Shown here one piece after another: positions 1-12,961 of a DNA stretch of 64,000 nt. Location: assembly GCF_028368995.1 (NCBI RefSeq), contig NZ_JAQNDL010000003.1:310001-374000 (forward strand), written 5' to 3'. The notes under the pieces were generated by a model. That model saw only the letters and a program-made list of their open reading frames with translations, searched no databases and was not told where the DNA came from. Position 1 is the first letter of the stretch. Every line of letters begins with the position of its first letter. Position numbers and translations under genes: made by a program. The DNA is from Nannocystis bainbridge. GTDB lineage: Bacteria; Myxococcota_A; Polyangia; Nannocystales; Nannocystaceae.

Positions 1-194
1 CCGGTCACATCATTCAGCTGGTCGAGGCCGTCACGCTGATCGGCGCCCGCACGGTCCTCACCGGCATCCAGCCGGCCACCGCAGCCGCCCTGGTCGACCA
101 CGGCATGCAGCTGGACGGCTCGCTCATGGTCCTGGGCACCCTGCAAGACGCCATTCAGGTCACCCTGGCGATGGCCCGCAAGCGCCGCCGCTGA
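1..194 (+). CDS. STAS-domain protein, C-terminal fragment (RsbR/RsbS-like)
   Basis: Only the last 63 codons lie in the window, read in the frame that begins at base 3 and ends with TGA at 192-194. The peptide contains VTLIGARTVLTGIQPATAAA followed by LGTLQDAIQVTLAMARKRRR. This is the pattern of the C-terminal half of a STAS domain as found in RsbR/RsbS-type stressosome proteins, where the LLGA..VL.GI.P..A..L motif precedes a final helix. By family, such proteins relay stress or light signals by binding partner kinases; the sensor part, if any, lies outside the window. A copy of the dispersed 14-bp repeat starts 14 bp after the stop. The missing N-terminus prevents a finer assignment. Confidence 0.75.
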   Translation, partial: GHIIQLVEAVTLIGARTVLTGIQPATAAALVDHGMQLDGSLMVLGTLQDAIQVTLAMARKRRR

Positions 195-206
195 GGCGAC
201 GCGCCG

Positions 207-226
207 GACCTGTCCCGCGGGACATC
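207..226. repeat. single 14-bp palindromic unit (TGTCC-N4-GGACA family)
   Basis: An inverted repeat with TGTCC and GGACA arms around CGCG, 13 bp past the STAS gene. It is followed by a T-rich stretch, so it could also act as a terminator of that gene. Confidence 0.7.
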
Positions 227-250
227 TTTTATTTTTTCACACGGCCCGCC

Positions 251-667
251 TCAGCGGGCGCACCACAGCTCGTACTCGACCAGCATGTGGTCGATCGACA
301 GCGCCTCGACCACCCGCAGCGTGCCCGCGGTCGGCTTCGTCACCTCGCCGGCCAGGAACTCGGCGATCACCGCGAAGATGGCGTCGAACGAGGCCCGCGG
401 GACCGCGCGCGTGAAGGTGTACTCGATGCGCACGATGTCGCCGACCCCGTAGCCGGCGCCGGCGAGGAACCCCGGCACCTGCTGAAAGATGAACCGCGTC
501 TGCGCCACGGCGTCGCCGGGGAACTGGATCACGCCGTCGGCGTCGTGCGCCCCGATGCCCGACGCGAGGTACAGGTCGGAGACGTTCTTGAGGTTCATGC
601 CCCAGCTGAACAGCCGGCTGAAATCGGGGCCCTTGGCGTACGGGTACGCGGTCTTTTGCAGCGCCAT
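251..667 (-). CDS. Rid (YjgF/YER057c/UK114)-family protein
   Basis: The 138-residue product reads MALQKTAYPYAKGPDFSRLF, then NVSDLYLASGIGAHDADGVI, then a helix with QTRFIFQQVPGFLAGAGYGV and the strand DIVRIEYTFT. This is the order of elements in Rid/YjgF trimeric proteins: an N-terminal strand pair, the G-x-G-x-x-D region, then a helix and IV..TV.. strand. Family members deaminate reactive enamine/imine intermediates, but the canonical catalytic Arg of RidA is not obvious here, so the activity may differ. I prefer the ATG at 667. The open frame extends to 733, but those residues are unlike the family. The gene stands alone, transcribed towards the STAS gene, with one 14-bp repeat unit in the gap between them. 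Confidence 0.65.
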   Translation of the reverse strand: MALQKTAYPYAKGPDFSRLFSWGMNLKNVSDLYLASGIGAHDADGVIQFPGDAVAQTRFIFQQVPGFLAGAGYGVGDIVRIEYTFTRAVPRASFDAIFAVIAEFLAGEVTKPTAGTLRVVEALSIDHMLVEYELWCAR

Positions 668-733
668 GAGAGTCGCGCCCGTCTTAGCAAGAACCCCGCG
701 CCGAACCCAGTCCCCATCGGCGCCCACGACCAC

Positions 734-1169
734 AAATCATCGTACCGACATCACCGCACGTCGGCGCCAATGACAGCTGTCCGCAGAGCTCAATGACAGC
801 TGTCCGCCAGCTCCCCCCGCGCGGCCGGCCGCATACTGCACAGCACGTCCTTGCATGAATCAAACGTCTCACGTATCGACGGCGGAAAATCTCATGCGCG
901 TCCCTGTGATGATTCAGAGCCTAATGCCTATAGTGGAAGTCTCTCCGCCGACCCGTCCGATCGCGCCGCGCGCCCGCGCCCGCCGGTGCTGGCGACGCGC
1001 ACGGACCGCCGCAGCCGAGTTCGTGCAGCGCTCCACGGATTGCTCGCCACCCGGCCACCGCGGCCACGATCGGGGTCGGGCGTCCGCGCGTGACCTCCGG
1101 GACGCTGTCGCCGCCGCGCGGGGGACCCCGCTTGCAAGCGCTTGGCTCCTGGTAGTACCGTGATTCTTC
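734..1169. other. divergent intergenic region
   Basis: A 436-bp gap between divergently transcribed genes. It holds the doubled GACAGCTGTC palindrome at 769-807. Apart from that I see no gene with family-like composition and no confident promoter. Confidence 0.5.
769..807. repeat. 16-bp direct repeat containing palindrome GACAGCTGTC
   Basis: AATGACAGCTGTCCGC occurs at 769-784 and again at 792-807 (period 23 bp). Each copy contains the perfect palindrome GACAGCTGTC. The pair lies in the region upstream of both flanking genes (Rid gene on minus, vWA lipoprotein on plus), an arrangement typical of a tandem operator. No regulator is identified. Confidence 0.6.
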
Positions 1170-2282
1170 ATGCGCGCCCTCGCCCTGACCCTCATCACGC
1201 TCGGCGTCCCTTGTCTCTCCGCGTGCAGCGACGACGGCGGCGGCGGAGGCACCAATGCCAGCGCGGGGCCGACCCTGGGCGGGCTCAGCAACCTGACCCT
1301 GCCAGGCGACACCTCGACCACCGGCGGCACCGACGGCACGGGCACGAATCCGACCACCACCACCGGCGTCACCGACGCCAACCCGAGCGAGCCCGCGACT
1401 ACCGACGACAGCGGTTCCGCGCCCAAGTTCGACATCGGCGAGGCGCCCGACGGCGGCCTGCCCCCGGTCGACACCGGCTGCAAGAAGGTCGACCTGCTGT
1501 TCGTCATCGACAACAGCGGCAGCATGGCCGACGAGCAGATCAACCTCGTCAACAGCTTCCCCGACTTCGTGTCGGAGATGCAGACCCAATTGATGAACAC
1601 CGACAGCTACCACGTCGGCGTCGTCAGCAGCGACAGCAACGTCTATAACGGCGCCGGCTGCCAGATGTACGGCGGTCTCATCAATCGCACCGGCGGCGCC
1701 AGCTCGAGCAACGCCACCTGCACCCCCTACGCCGGCGGCAAGAACTGGATGAGCGAGACCGACGACCTCGGGTCCAAGTTCGCCTGCGCCGGCCAGGTCG
1801 GCACCGGCGGCGACGGCAACGAGCAGCCGATGTACGCCATGCTGCAGGCGGTCCAGCCGCAGTTCAACGGCCCCGGCGCGTGCAACGACGGCTTCATCCG
1901 CGAGGACGCGCTGCTGGTCGTCGTGCTCATCACCGACGAGGAGGACGACCACGAGGTCCAGGCCTGCCAGCAATTGCCGCAGTCGGGCTCGCCCGGCGAA
2001 CCGGGCGATTGGTACACCGGCCTGGTCGCCGCCAAGGGCAATGTCGAGACCAACATCGTCGTCCTGTCGCTGATCGGCCCCGTCAATCCGACCTGCCCCG
2101 CGCTCGACAAGTGCAACGGCGGCATCACCGGCGCCGAGCTGTCGTCGCGCATCGTGCAATTCACCGAGATGTTCACCAACGGCTTCGTCGGCCAGATCTG
2201 CGCCCCGTCGTACAAGCAGTTCTTCTCGCAGGCGATCGGCCTCATCGACGAGGCCTGCGAGAACTTCATGCCCCCGGGCTGA
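1170..2282 (+). CDS. vWA-domain lipoprotein
   Basis: 370 residues. An N-terminal signal peptide ends in lipobox LSAC with the lipidated Cys at residue 19. A Gly/Thr/Asp-rich linker spans about residues 22-100. From about 106 comes a von Willebrand factor A-like domain opening with DLLFVIDNSGSMADEQ; the MIDAS DxSxS residues are D114-S118, so metal binding looks intact. Further Cys residues suggest disulfides in an exported protein. Myxobacteria encode many such lipoproteins, probably surface adhesion or binding proteins, but no ligand can be inferred. The architecture matches the gene at 44648-46117. The stop overlaps a GC-rich hairpin shared with the convergent gene. Confidence 0.85.
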   Translation: MRALALTLITLGVPCLSACSDDGGGGGTNASAGPTLGGLSNLTLPGDTSTTGGTDGTGTNPTTTTGVTDANPSEPATTDDSGSAPKFDIGEAPDGGLPPVDTGCKKVDLLFVIDNSGSMADEQINLVNSFPDFVSEMQTQLMNTDSYHVGVVSSDSNVYNGAGCQMYGGLINRTGGASSSNATCTPYAGGKNWMSETDDLGSKFACAGQVGTGGDGNEQPMYAMLQAVQPQFNGPGACNDGFIREDALLVVVLITDEEDDHEVQACQQLPQSGSPGEPGDWYTGLVAAKGNVETNIVVLSLIGPVNPTCPALDKCNGGITGAELSSRIVQFTEMFTNGFVGQICAPSYKQFFSQAIGLIDEACENFMPPG

Positions 2283-2305
2283 CGCGCGCCGCCGGGCCGC
2301 GCGTC
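2281..2305. terminator. candidate hairpin between convergent genes
   Basis: GACGCGCG at 2281-2288 pairs with CGCGCGTC at 2298-2305 across a 9-nt loop, placed between two convergent stop codons. There is no U tract, so factor-independent termination is uncertain. Confidence 0.35.
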
Positions 2306-2318
2306 GGCCCGACCGCGC

Positions 2319-5300
2319 TCAACCCATCGCCGTGTCGGCGAGGCCGTAGCCCATCTCCGTCAGGTCGCAGGCCAGGATCGCCACCGCGCAGCTGGTCGTC
2401 AGCGCGTTGGCGGCCTGGATCCGGCTGTTGTCGACCCCGTCGAGCAGGCGGTAGAGCCCGCGCAGGCTCCAATTCGCCATGCGGAAGCCGATCTGCGCCC
2501 AGAACTCGTCGCCCGCCAGCTCGCCCTGGGCGAACACGACGATCGCCGTCGCCAGCTCGCCGCTGCCGATCACGACCTCGACCACCGCGTCGATGGCCGC
2601 GATCACCGCCACGCCTTCGGGCCAGCTGATCGCCCACGCGGTCGAGCCGACCATCCACAGCCCGCCGCACAGCGCCAGCACCCCGTGCGTGACGCCGAAC
2701 CACCGCGTCTCCGCGTCCTCGAACGCCGCCGCCGCGCCGATGTCGAACGCCGCCGCGACCACCGACGTCGCCCCCCCGATCGCGCTGAACGTCCACACGC
2801 TGACGAAATCACCGGACCACTCGCTCGCGCTGCGGGCGATGAACAGCGCCGAATTGACGAGGCTGATGCCGAACTGCGTCCAGCGGATCGCCTCCTCTGC
2901 CTGCGACCTCGTCGATTTCTGCTGCGACCCGGTCGACTTGTGGCCGCCGCCCGTCAGCACCGCCGGCACCGCCCCCACCAGCGCGATCAGCCGCAGCATG
3001 TCGAGCTTGCGCCCGCGCAGGATCGCCACCTCGATCACCTCGGTCAGGTACGGGACCGTCAGGCGCGACGTCAACGTGCTGCGGGCCATCCCGCCGAGGT
3101 CGGCGGTGCGATCGGCGATCCACCCCGCCGTCTCCGTCGTCACCGAGCGGCCCGCCGCCCACATCTTGGGCGGCAGGTCGAGCAGCGCGTCCATCGGCGT
3201 GGCGAGCACGTCGCGCCCCTCGAGCAGCGCCTTCGGCAGCGCCGCCGTGGTCGCCTCGCGCTCCGCCGCGGTCGTCGTCTCGTCGAGCTGCGTCGGCCCC
3301 TGCTTGCCCTTCGGGTCGTCCGCGAGCTTCGGCCCCGAGCCGGTGAACGCCTCCTCGATCACGTCGACCAGCCATTTGAGCTCATCGAAATCGGGCATCT
3401 CGAACCCGCCGACGCCGAACGCCCGACCGAGCGAATTGCCGGACAGCCCCGACCGCACCGGCCGCGCCACCAGCTCGTCGAGCAGCGCCGGGATGTCGCG
3501 GATCTGCTCCGCGTAGCCGCCTACTTTGGCAAACTGCTGCTTCGCCAGCTCGTACAGCTCGTCGGACTTGGCGAGGAACTTGTCCCAATTGAAGAGCATC
3601 GCCAGGAACTCGATGAAGTCGCGCAGCGCCGCGCCGATGCGCTGCAAGAACGCCTCGATCGCGCCAGCGACCTCGAGCGCACCCGCCACGATCGTGCGGA
3701 ACATCTGCTTCGAGCCGTCGACGACTCGCTCGCCGACCACCATCACCGCGCCCCACGTCGTCTTCGTGCCGTCGATCGCCAGGTCGCGCGCATCGAGGAT
3801 GCAGCTGCGGATCGCCTGCTCGCCGGCCCGCACCGCCGCCCCTGCGGCCTTGTTCGCCAGCTTGGCCGCGTCCTCGGCCGCCGAGATCGTCAGCTTCGCC
3901 ACGTCGCCGCCGAGGTCGACGACCGCGGAGCCGACCGCCGCGCCCGCCTCCTCGACCACGCCCCAGACCTCGTTCCACGACACCTTCTGCCCTGTCTGGA
4001 TCGACGCCGGCGCCCCGGTCGGCAGCGCGCCCGCGGCATCGCGCATGAACTGGGTCACCGCCTCGCTGGCGTCCTTCCCCATGCTGCTCTTCAGCACCGG
4101 TGACTTGCCGGGCGGCGGCTGCTTCAGCGCCGCCACGCTGAGGCGCGCCAGCTGCTGCTGCGCCGCATCGGCCGGTCGCACGATCGTCCAGCAATCGGCG
4201 TCCATCCCGGCTGCGCGGATCCGCAGCGTCGGGCAATCGAGCGACTTGGCCGCCAGCACCCGCACGCGCGCCCGCCCGCCGTCGCTGACGCGGACCCTCA
4301 TGGTCACGTCCGGCTTCCACGCCTCGATCCGCAGCTTGCCGCCGTCGCTGCGGACCACCGTCACCGGCGCGTCGACGCGGACCTCGACCTCGCCCGCGAG
4401 CTTGCTCCCGCCGGCGCCGCGCGGCTCGATCGCCACCTCGTACACCGCGCAGCGGACCAGCGAGCCCTTGACCGTCCCGTACTCCCCCGCCGTCGGCACC
4501 TTGAGATCGATCTCCCCGATGCCGAAGCCGACGTCGATCGTCTTGTTGGGGAACAGCGACACCGGCAATTCATCGAGCAGCAGCTTGCCGGCCGCGCGCA
4601 CGTGGACCCGCCGCGCGTCGTGCAGCGCCCGCAGCGGCAGGCCCTCGCCGTCGCCCTGCGTCAACCTGCCCCTCGGCCGCGCGTGCAGGCGTCGCGGCGC
4701 CGCGTCGATCGCCAGGCCCTCGGCCAGCGTGTCGAAGTGATAGCAGAGCACCAGCTGCGGCTCGTCGCCGCGAGCCCGGCGCAGCCGCAGCGCGCGTACT
4801 TCCTCGAGCGAGCGCCCGCCCTGCCACACCCGCAGCTCGGCGAGCTCGCCCAGGAAATCCTTGCCGATCGCGCCGCCCCTGCGCCCCCCTTCGCGCGCAG
4901 CCGCCAGCGGCGCCGCCTGCTGCTCGTGGACGACCCGGCCGTCGACGAACACTCTGCACATTCCGCCGCCGTCGACCGACACGCACAGGTGCTGCCATTC
5001 GTCCCCGCGCACCGCCCCGGGCACCTCGATCCGCGACGACCCGACCTTCGCCACGAAATCGACGCGCACCAGCCCCTTTTCCGGCTCCAGCGAGACCTGG
5101 AAATGCTCCGGCCCGCCGAGCGCCAGCAGCGACATGCCCGGCCGATCCTTCCGCGGCCGGACCCACGCCTCGACCGCGATCCCCCCGGTGAAATCCGCCG
5201 TCACCGCCGGCAGCTCGGCATGATCACCCTTCTCGTCCCACACCAGCGCGCCCGGGCTCGCGCTGCGCAGCGCGTCGAGCTCGGCGCTCTCGCTCGTCTG

Positions 5301-5840
5301 ACCCGCGCCCACCAATTGCCCGTGCCGCTGCAGCGGCCCCGCGTCGCGCACCGCGGCCCCTTCGAGCAGCCCGGCGTAATGCGCCAGCGGCCCCTGCGGC
5401 GCGGCCCCCGGCGCTCGCTCCTCCGCCGTGCGCACCCGCGCCAGCAAGCGCACGTCGGCCAGCGTGAACCCGGGCGAGCCCGGATCGGCGAGCCGGATCG
5501 ACGGCGTCGCCGTGAGCTTCGGCAACGTCCCGACCGCCGCCCGGGGCCCGTCGACGAAGATCGCCGCCGTCCCGTCGGCCGCGAACTCGACCGCGACGTG
5601 GGTCCACCGGCCCGCCGTCATCGCCCCCGGCGCCACCAGCTTGAGCACGCCCACGCGCAGCTCGAGCGCCCCGTTCGCCGTCATCACCAGGAGCGGCCCG
5701 CCCTCGCCCCAATACCACACCTGCCCGCCCTTGCCCGTCGGCCGGACCCACATCTGAATGCTGAACCCCGCGCCCGCCTCTGCCGCCGAGACCCCGGGAA
5801 TGTCGATATACCCCTTCGCCGCCACATCCATCACCTTCAT
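2319..5840 (-). CDS. large protein with two LamG-like domains and hydrophobic C-terminus
   Basis: About 1,173 residues from the ATG at 5840, chosen because GGAGGAG lies 8 nt upstream and the protein then opens directly with a LamG strand (MKVMDVAAKGYIDIPGVSAA). An upstream in-frame ATG at 5963 also has a GGAGGGAG sequence. Two concanavalin A/laminin G-like repeats are visible. The first covers residues 1-160 (FSIQMWVRP, then GRWTHVAVEF and IFVDG). The second covers about 225-360 (IAVEAWVRP, then EWQHLCVSVDG and VFVDG). A long middle region without a recognised domain follows. The last 250 residues contain several hydrophobic, Ala/Val-rich segments that could be membrane helices. No signal peptide is visible, which is odd for LamG proteins. 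Function unknown; a surface or contact role is only a guess. Confidence 0.7.
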   Translation of the reverse strand: MKVMDVAAKGYIDIPGVSAAEAGAGFSIQMWVRPTGKGGQVWYWGEGGPLLVMTANGALELRVGVLKLVAPGAMTAGRWTHVAVEFAADGTAAIFVDGPRAAVGTLPKLTATPSIRLADPGSPGFTLADVRLLARVRTAEERAPGAAPQGPLAHYAGLLEGAAVRDAGPLQRHGQLVGAGQTSESAELDALRSASPGALVWDEKGDHAELPAVTADFTGGIAVEAWVRPRKDRPGMSLLALGGPEHFQVSLEPEKGLVRVDFVAKVGSSRIEVPGAVRGDEWQHLCVSVDGGGMCRVFVDGRVVHEQQAAPLAAAREGGRRGGAIGKDFLGELAELRVWQGGRSLEEVRALRLRRARGDEPQLVLCYHFDTLAEGLAIDAAPRRLHARPRGRLTQGDGEGLPLRALHDARRVHVRAAGKLLLDELPVSLFPNKTIDVGFGIGEIDLKVPTAGEYGTVKGSLVRCAVYEVAIEPRGAGGSKLAGEVEVRVDAPVTVVRSDGGKLRIEAWKPDVTMRVRVSDGGRARVRVLAAKSLDCPTLRIRAAGMDADCWTIVRPADAAQQQLARLSVAALKQPPPGKSPVLKSSMGKDASEAVTQFMRDAAGALPTGAPASIQTGQKVSWNEVWGVVEEAGAAVGSAVVDLGGDVAKLTISAAEDAAKLANKAAGAAVRAGEQAIRSCILDARDLAIDGTKTTWGAVMVVGERVVDGSKQMFRTIVAGALEVAGAIEAFLQRIGAALRDFIEFLAMLFNWDKFLAKSDELYELAKQQFAKVGGYAEQIRDIPALLDELVARPVRSGLSGNSLGRAFGVGGFEMPDFDELKWLVDVIEEAFTGSGPKLADDPKGKQGPTQLDETTTAAEREATTAALPKALLEGRDVLATPMDALLDLPPKMWAAGRSVTTETAGWIADRTADLGGMARSTLTSRLTVPYLTEVIEVAILRGRKLDMLRLIALVGAVPAVLTGGGHKSTGSQQKSTRSQAEEAIRWTQFGISLVNSALFIARSASEWSGDFVSVWTFSAIGGATSVVAAAFDIGAAAAFEDAETRWFGVTHGVLALCGGLWMVGSTAWAISWPEGVAVIAAIDAVVEVVIGSGELATAIVVFAQGELAGDEFWAQIGFRMANWSLRGLYRLLDGVDNSRIQAANALTTSCAVAILACDLTEMGYGLADTAMG

Positions 5841-5910
5841 CGTCGACTCCTCCGTTCCAACCGTCGCCAGGTCTAGCCGGTTCGCCGCCGCCGCGTCGGC
5901 CCATTCCTCG

Positions 5911-5982
5911 GCGCTCCATCCTTCCTCCACAATGCGCACAGCCGGCCCACGATCGCGCTCCATGCTCCCTCCACAATGCGCA
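5911..5982 (-). repeat. 28-bp imperfect direct repeat in the leader of the LamG gene
   Basis: Bases 5911-5938 and 5955-5982 (period 44) share GCGCTCCAT and CTCCACAATGCGCA. Read on the minus strand, each copy is TGCGCATTGTGGAGG followed by an ATG, so the duplicated piece is a ribosome-site-plus-start segment. A related sequence, GCGCTCCCTCTACACAATGC, begins at about 29271. Confidence 0.6.
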
Positions 5983-6069
5983 ATCACGGCTCCGACGCGC
6001 GGTCACGGACGCGGTGATTCCAGCGGAGCCGGGGGGAACGCCCCTGAGGCCGACCGTCACCACGCTCTC

Positions 6070-6095
6070 GGGACATGTTCGAATCGACATGTCCC
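6070..6095. repeat. 14-bp repeat family, extended inverted repeat
   Basis: GGGACATGT and ACATGTCCC form perfect 9-bp arms around TCGAATCG. The inner 14-bp unit has an intact GAC/TGTCC register. It lies about 160 bp upstream of the sigma-factor promoter. Confidence 0.75.
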
Positions 6096-6253
6096 TTGCG
6101 CCAGCCACAAACTCACCGCGACGGCCGCCCTCGGCTCGGCGAAGCTCTTCTCCCGGCCGGGTCGGCGTGTCGACCCCGCTGCCCGGACCCCGCCGCCCCG
6201 CTCCGCGATCGGCGACCGCGCGTGGTCCGCCGCGAGCTCGTGACTTCGCGCCC

Positions 6254-6278
6254 GTCACCTTTTCCGCGCCGGCCCGTA
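6254..6278 (+). promoter_or_regulatory. ECF-type promoter of the sigma-factor operon
   Basis: GTCACC at 6254-6259 and CCCGTA at 6273-6278 are separated by 13 bp. The same two elements with the same 13-bp spacing and a similar T-rich spacer precede the lipoprotein gene at 14109 on the minus strand. GT(C/A)AC-like -35 and CGT-containing -10 elements are typical of ECF sigma factors, so autoregulation by the sigma factor just downstream is likely. The start codon is only 12 nt beyond the -10 element. Confidence 0.65.
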
Positions 6279-6290
6279 CCCTGCCGACAG

Positions 6291-6881
6291 ATGCAGCTCC
6301 CCTGGCCGCTGCGCGACGAGCTCCACGCGCGTCGCCTCGCCCGCGCCCGCGACGGCGACGGCGAGGCCTTCCGCGCGCTCTACCGCGACCTCTACCCCGA
6401 CGTCGTCCGCTTCGTCGCCCGCCGCGTGCCGGTCCGCGCCGACGCCGAGGACCTGGCCGCGCGGGTGTTCGTCGCCTTCGTCGAGCGGCTCGGCGACTTC
6501 GACCGCGCGCGCGGCAGCGTGCGCGGCTGGGTGCTCACCTTCGCCCGCAACGCCGTCATCGATCACCTGCGCAGGCGCCGGCCCGCCGCCGCCCCCGAGC
6601 TGCTCGACCTGCTGCCGAGCGACGCCCTCGGCCCCGAGAGCGGCCTCCTCCAGCGCGAGCAGCTCGGCCAGCTCGCCGCTCTCGTCGCGGAGCTGCCCGC
6701 CGACGCCCGCGAGCTGCTGGCCCTGCGCTTCGCCGACGGCCTCCGTCACCGTGAGATCGCCGAGGTCCTCGGGCTGCAGGAGGCCGCCGTCAAACAGCGC
6801 GTCTCGCGGGTCCTCCGCGACCTCCGCGCCCGCCTCCGCCCCGCCGCGGGCAAGAAAGGAGCCGAAGGTGCCCTGGCTTGA
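6291..6881 (+). CDS. ECF-type RNA polymerase sigma factor
   Basis: 196 residues from the ATG at 6291. Region 2 is clear: ALYRDLYPDVVRFVARRV, then DAEDLAARVFVAFVERLGDF and RGWVLTFARNAVIDHLRRRR. Region 4 is also clear: LPADARELLALRFADGLRHR, then EIAEVLGLQEAAVKQRVSR with the helix-turn-helix. There is no region 1 or 3, as expected for group 4 sigma factors. The gene overlaps the next one by 14 nt, so the two are probably translationally coupled. The second gene encodes a one-TM protein, the usual position of an anti-sigma factor. The promoter upstream is probably its own target (see the matched motif at 14131-14155). The mRNA may be leaderless because the -10 element is so close. Confidence 0.92.
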   Translation: MQLPWPLRDELHARRLARARDGDGEAFRALYRDLYPDVVRFVARRVPVRADAEDLAARVFVAFVERLGDFDRARGSVRGWVLTFARNAVIDHLRRRRPAAAPELLDLLPSDALGPESGLLQREQLGQLAALVAELPADARELLALRFADGLRHREIAEVLGLQEAAVKQRVSRVLRDLRARLRPAAGKKGAEGALA

Positions 6882-7614
6882 TCGCCTCCCCGCTGCGCTC
6901 CGCCGCCTCTACCGCGCCGGCGCGCCCGAATCACATGTCCTTAAAGACATGTCCGTTCCACCACTGTCTTTGGAACAGGACCTCATGGCCAGGTTCGCCC
7001 GCCGCGCCCCGGCGCCCGCGCGGCCCGGCCTGGCCGGGTTCGTCCGCGGCCACCGCTGGGCCCTCTCGACCGGCCTGGCTGCGATCGCGGTCGCGGCCGC
7101 CTGCCGCATGCCCTCCGACTACGACCGCGGCTTCGGCGCGACGGTCTGGTGCGAGGCCGCCGTCGCCGACGTGCACGCCGGCGATCGCCTGCGCGCCGTC
7201 GCCGACCGCCTGCAGGAGCGCGCGGGCGCCGAGCAGGTCACGGTGCGCGTCCACGCCGAGCACGACGACCTTGCGACGATCCGCATCGATCTCTGGGGCG
7301 AGGCCGCGACCGGGGTCGACGACGCCCTGCTGACCGAGCTCGCCGACGTGCCCGAGCTGCGGCTCGATGGCTGCCGCGTCGAGCCCCTGGTCGAGACGGT
7401 CCACGGCACCCTCGGCGGCCGCCTCGGCCTCGAATGGTTCGACCTCGAGCTGCTCGACCGGGACGACGCCGAGGCCGCGCGCGCCGAGATCCTGGAGCGC
7501 CTCGAGGCCCGCGGCCTCCGCGGCGACGCCCAGGTCGAGATCTTCGACGACGGCGCCGGCCGCCGCGAGGTCACGATCCGCATCGAGGCCGAGGGCGAAC
7601 TCACCGAGCCCTGA
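6868..7614 (+). CDS. single-TM protein partnering the ECF sigma factor (candidate anti-sigma factor)
   Basis: 248 residues from GTG 6868, preceded by AAAGGAG and overlapping the sigma gene by 14 nt. The N-terminal ~70 residues are presumably cytoplasmic. One membrane segment, WALSTGLAAIAVAAAC, lies near residues 77-92, and the rest is presumably outside. No zinc-binding ZAS motif (HxxxCxxC) is seen, so an anti-sigma role rests on position and topology only. The C-terminal end (EILERLEARGLRGDAQVEIF, then GRREVTIRIE) clearly resembles the end of the lipoprotein at 13564-14109 (EILEQLQADGVDGHVDVQIQ, then GRRIEVKID). The two are therefore paralogous sensor-type domains, and they appear to share the same promoter type. 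A 14-bp repeat unit (6933-6954) encodes residues around SHVLKDMSV of the cytoplasmic part. Confidence 0.7.
   Translation: MPWLDRLPAALRRLYRAGAPESHVLKDMSVPPLSLEQDLMARFARRAPAPARPGLAGFVRGHRWALSTGLAAIAVAAACRMPSDYDRGFGATVWCEAAVADVHAGDRLRAVADRLQERAGAEQVTVRVHAEHDDLATIRIDLWGEAATGVDDALLTELADVPELRLDGCRVEPLVETVHGTLGGRLGLEWFDLELLDRDDAEAARAEILERLEARGLRGDAQVEIFDDGAGRREVTIRIEAEGELTEP
6933..6954. repeat. 14-bp repeat unit inside a coding sequence
   Basis: ACATGTCC, then TTAA, then AGACATGTCC. It lies inside the cytoplasmic N-terminal segment of the candidate anti-sigma gene, and a second weak unit follows at about 6964-6979. Confidence 0.7.
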
Positions 7615-7624
7615 TTCTTTTAGA

Positions 7625-7648
7625 GGGGACATGTCCGAAAGGACATGG
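7625..7648. repeat. 14-bp repeat unit
   Basis: GGGGACATGTCC, GAAA, GGACATGG: a near-perfect palindrome starting 10 bp after the stop of the candidate anti-sigma gene and upstream of the topoisomerase-helicase gene. It may act as a terminator stem, but no U tract follows. Confidence 0.7.
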
Positions 7649-7787
7649 CGGCAAGGCCGCTGCGGGGCTCTGCCCGCGAGGCCCGGGCCACGGTCACACG
7701 CCAGCCCGCGCCGGCCCGCAGCGGCGCGCCGATCGGCATGTGCTAAGGTCGCGCGCGCCCGGGTCTTCCCCCGTTGCCGCGCCGTCC

Positions 7788-12692
<4,905 letters not shown>

Positions 12693-12810
12693 CGGCAGGT
12701 TCCATGTGTTCCAAGGCGAGGACGTGACGGTGATGACCCGTCCGGGCCAGGCGTCGTTCGCCGCGAATTGCCGCCGGATCGAGCCGACCCGCACCGCGTT
12801 CGCGGGGTGA
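12693..12810 (+). pseudogene. possible gene remnant
   Basis: After the fusion gene's stop, one frame reads GRFHVFQGEDVTVMTRPGQA, then SFAANCRRIEPTRTAFAG and stop at about 12810. This looks like the end of a real protein, but it has no start codon of its own and no recognised family. It could be a remnant or chance. Confidence 0.2.
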
Positions 12811-12961
12811 ATCGCGCACCGACCCCTGCTGTGCAGAACGGCGCTGCACGGTTCACCCTGGGAGGGATTCATTGTGCCGGCGCCGCCTCGGCGACACGGT
12901 TGACAGCCGCTCCTGCGGAGCGGATCCTCCTGCCCCCAAACCTCCCTCGACACGATCGCAG

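Larger units (their letters stand above)
5841..6253. other. divergent intergenic region
   Basis: Between the minus-strand LamG gene and the plus-strand sigma gene. It contains the 28-bp leader duplication and one unit of the 14-bp repeat family (6070-6095). No gene is supported. Confidence 0.5.

Noticed and set aside
2319..5987. Earlier starts at 5987 and 5963 for the LamG protein
   Set aside because: ATG 5840 has the best-spaced GGAGGAG and starts directly with LamG sequence; 5963 remains an alternative because it also has GGAGGGAG.
6075..6091. GTTCGAATC resembling a tRNA T-loop
   Set aside because: No acceptor, D or anticodon arm around it. It is the loop of an inverted repeat of the 14-bp family.
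7149..7787. Upstream extension of the topoisomerase-RecQ frame
   Set aside because: Overlaps the candidate anti-sigma gene, Arg/Pro-rich and unlike TopB. The family begins at TTAVIAEKPSVARD after GTG 7788.
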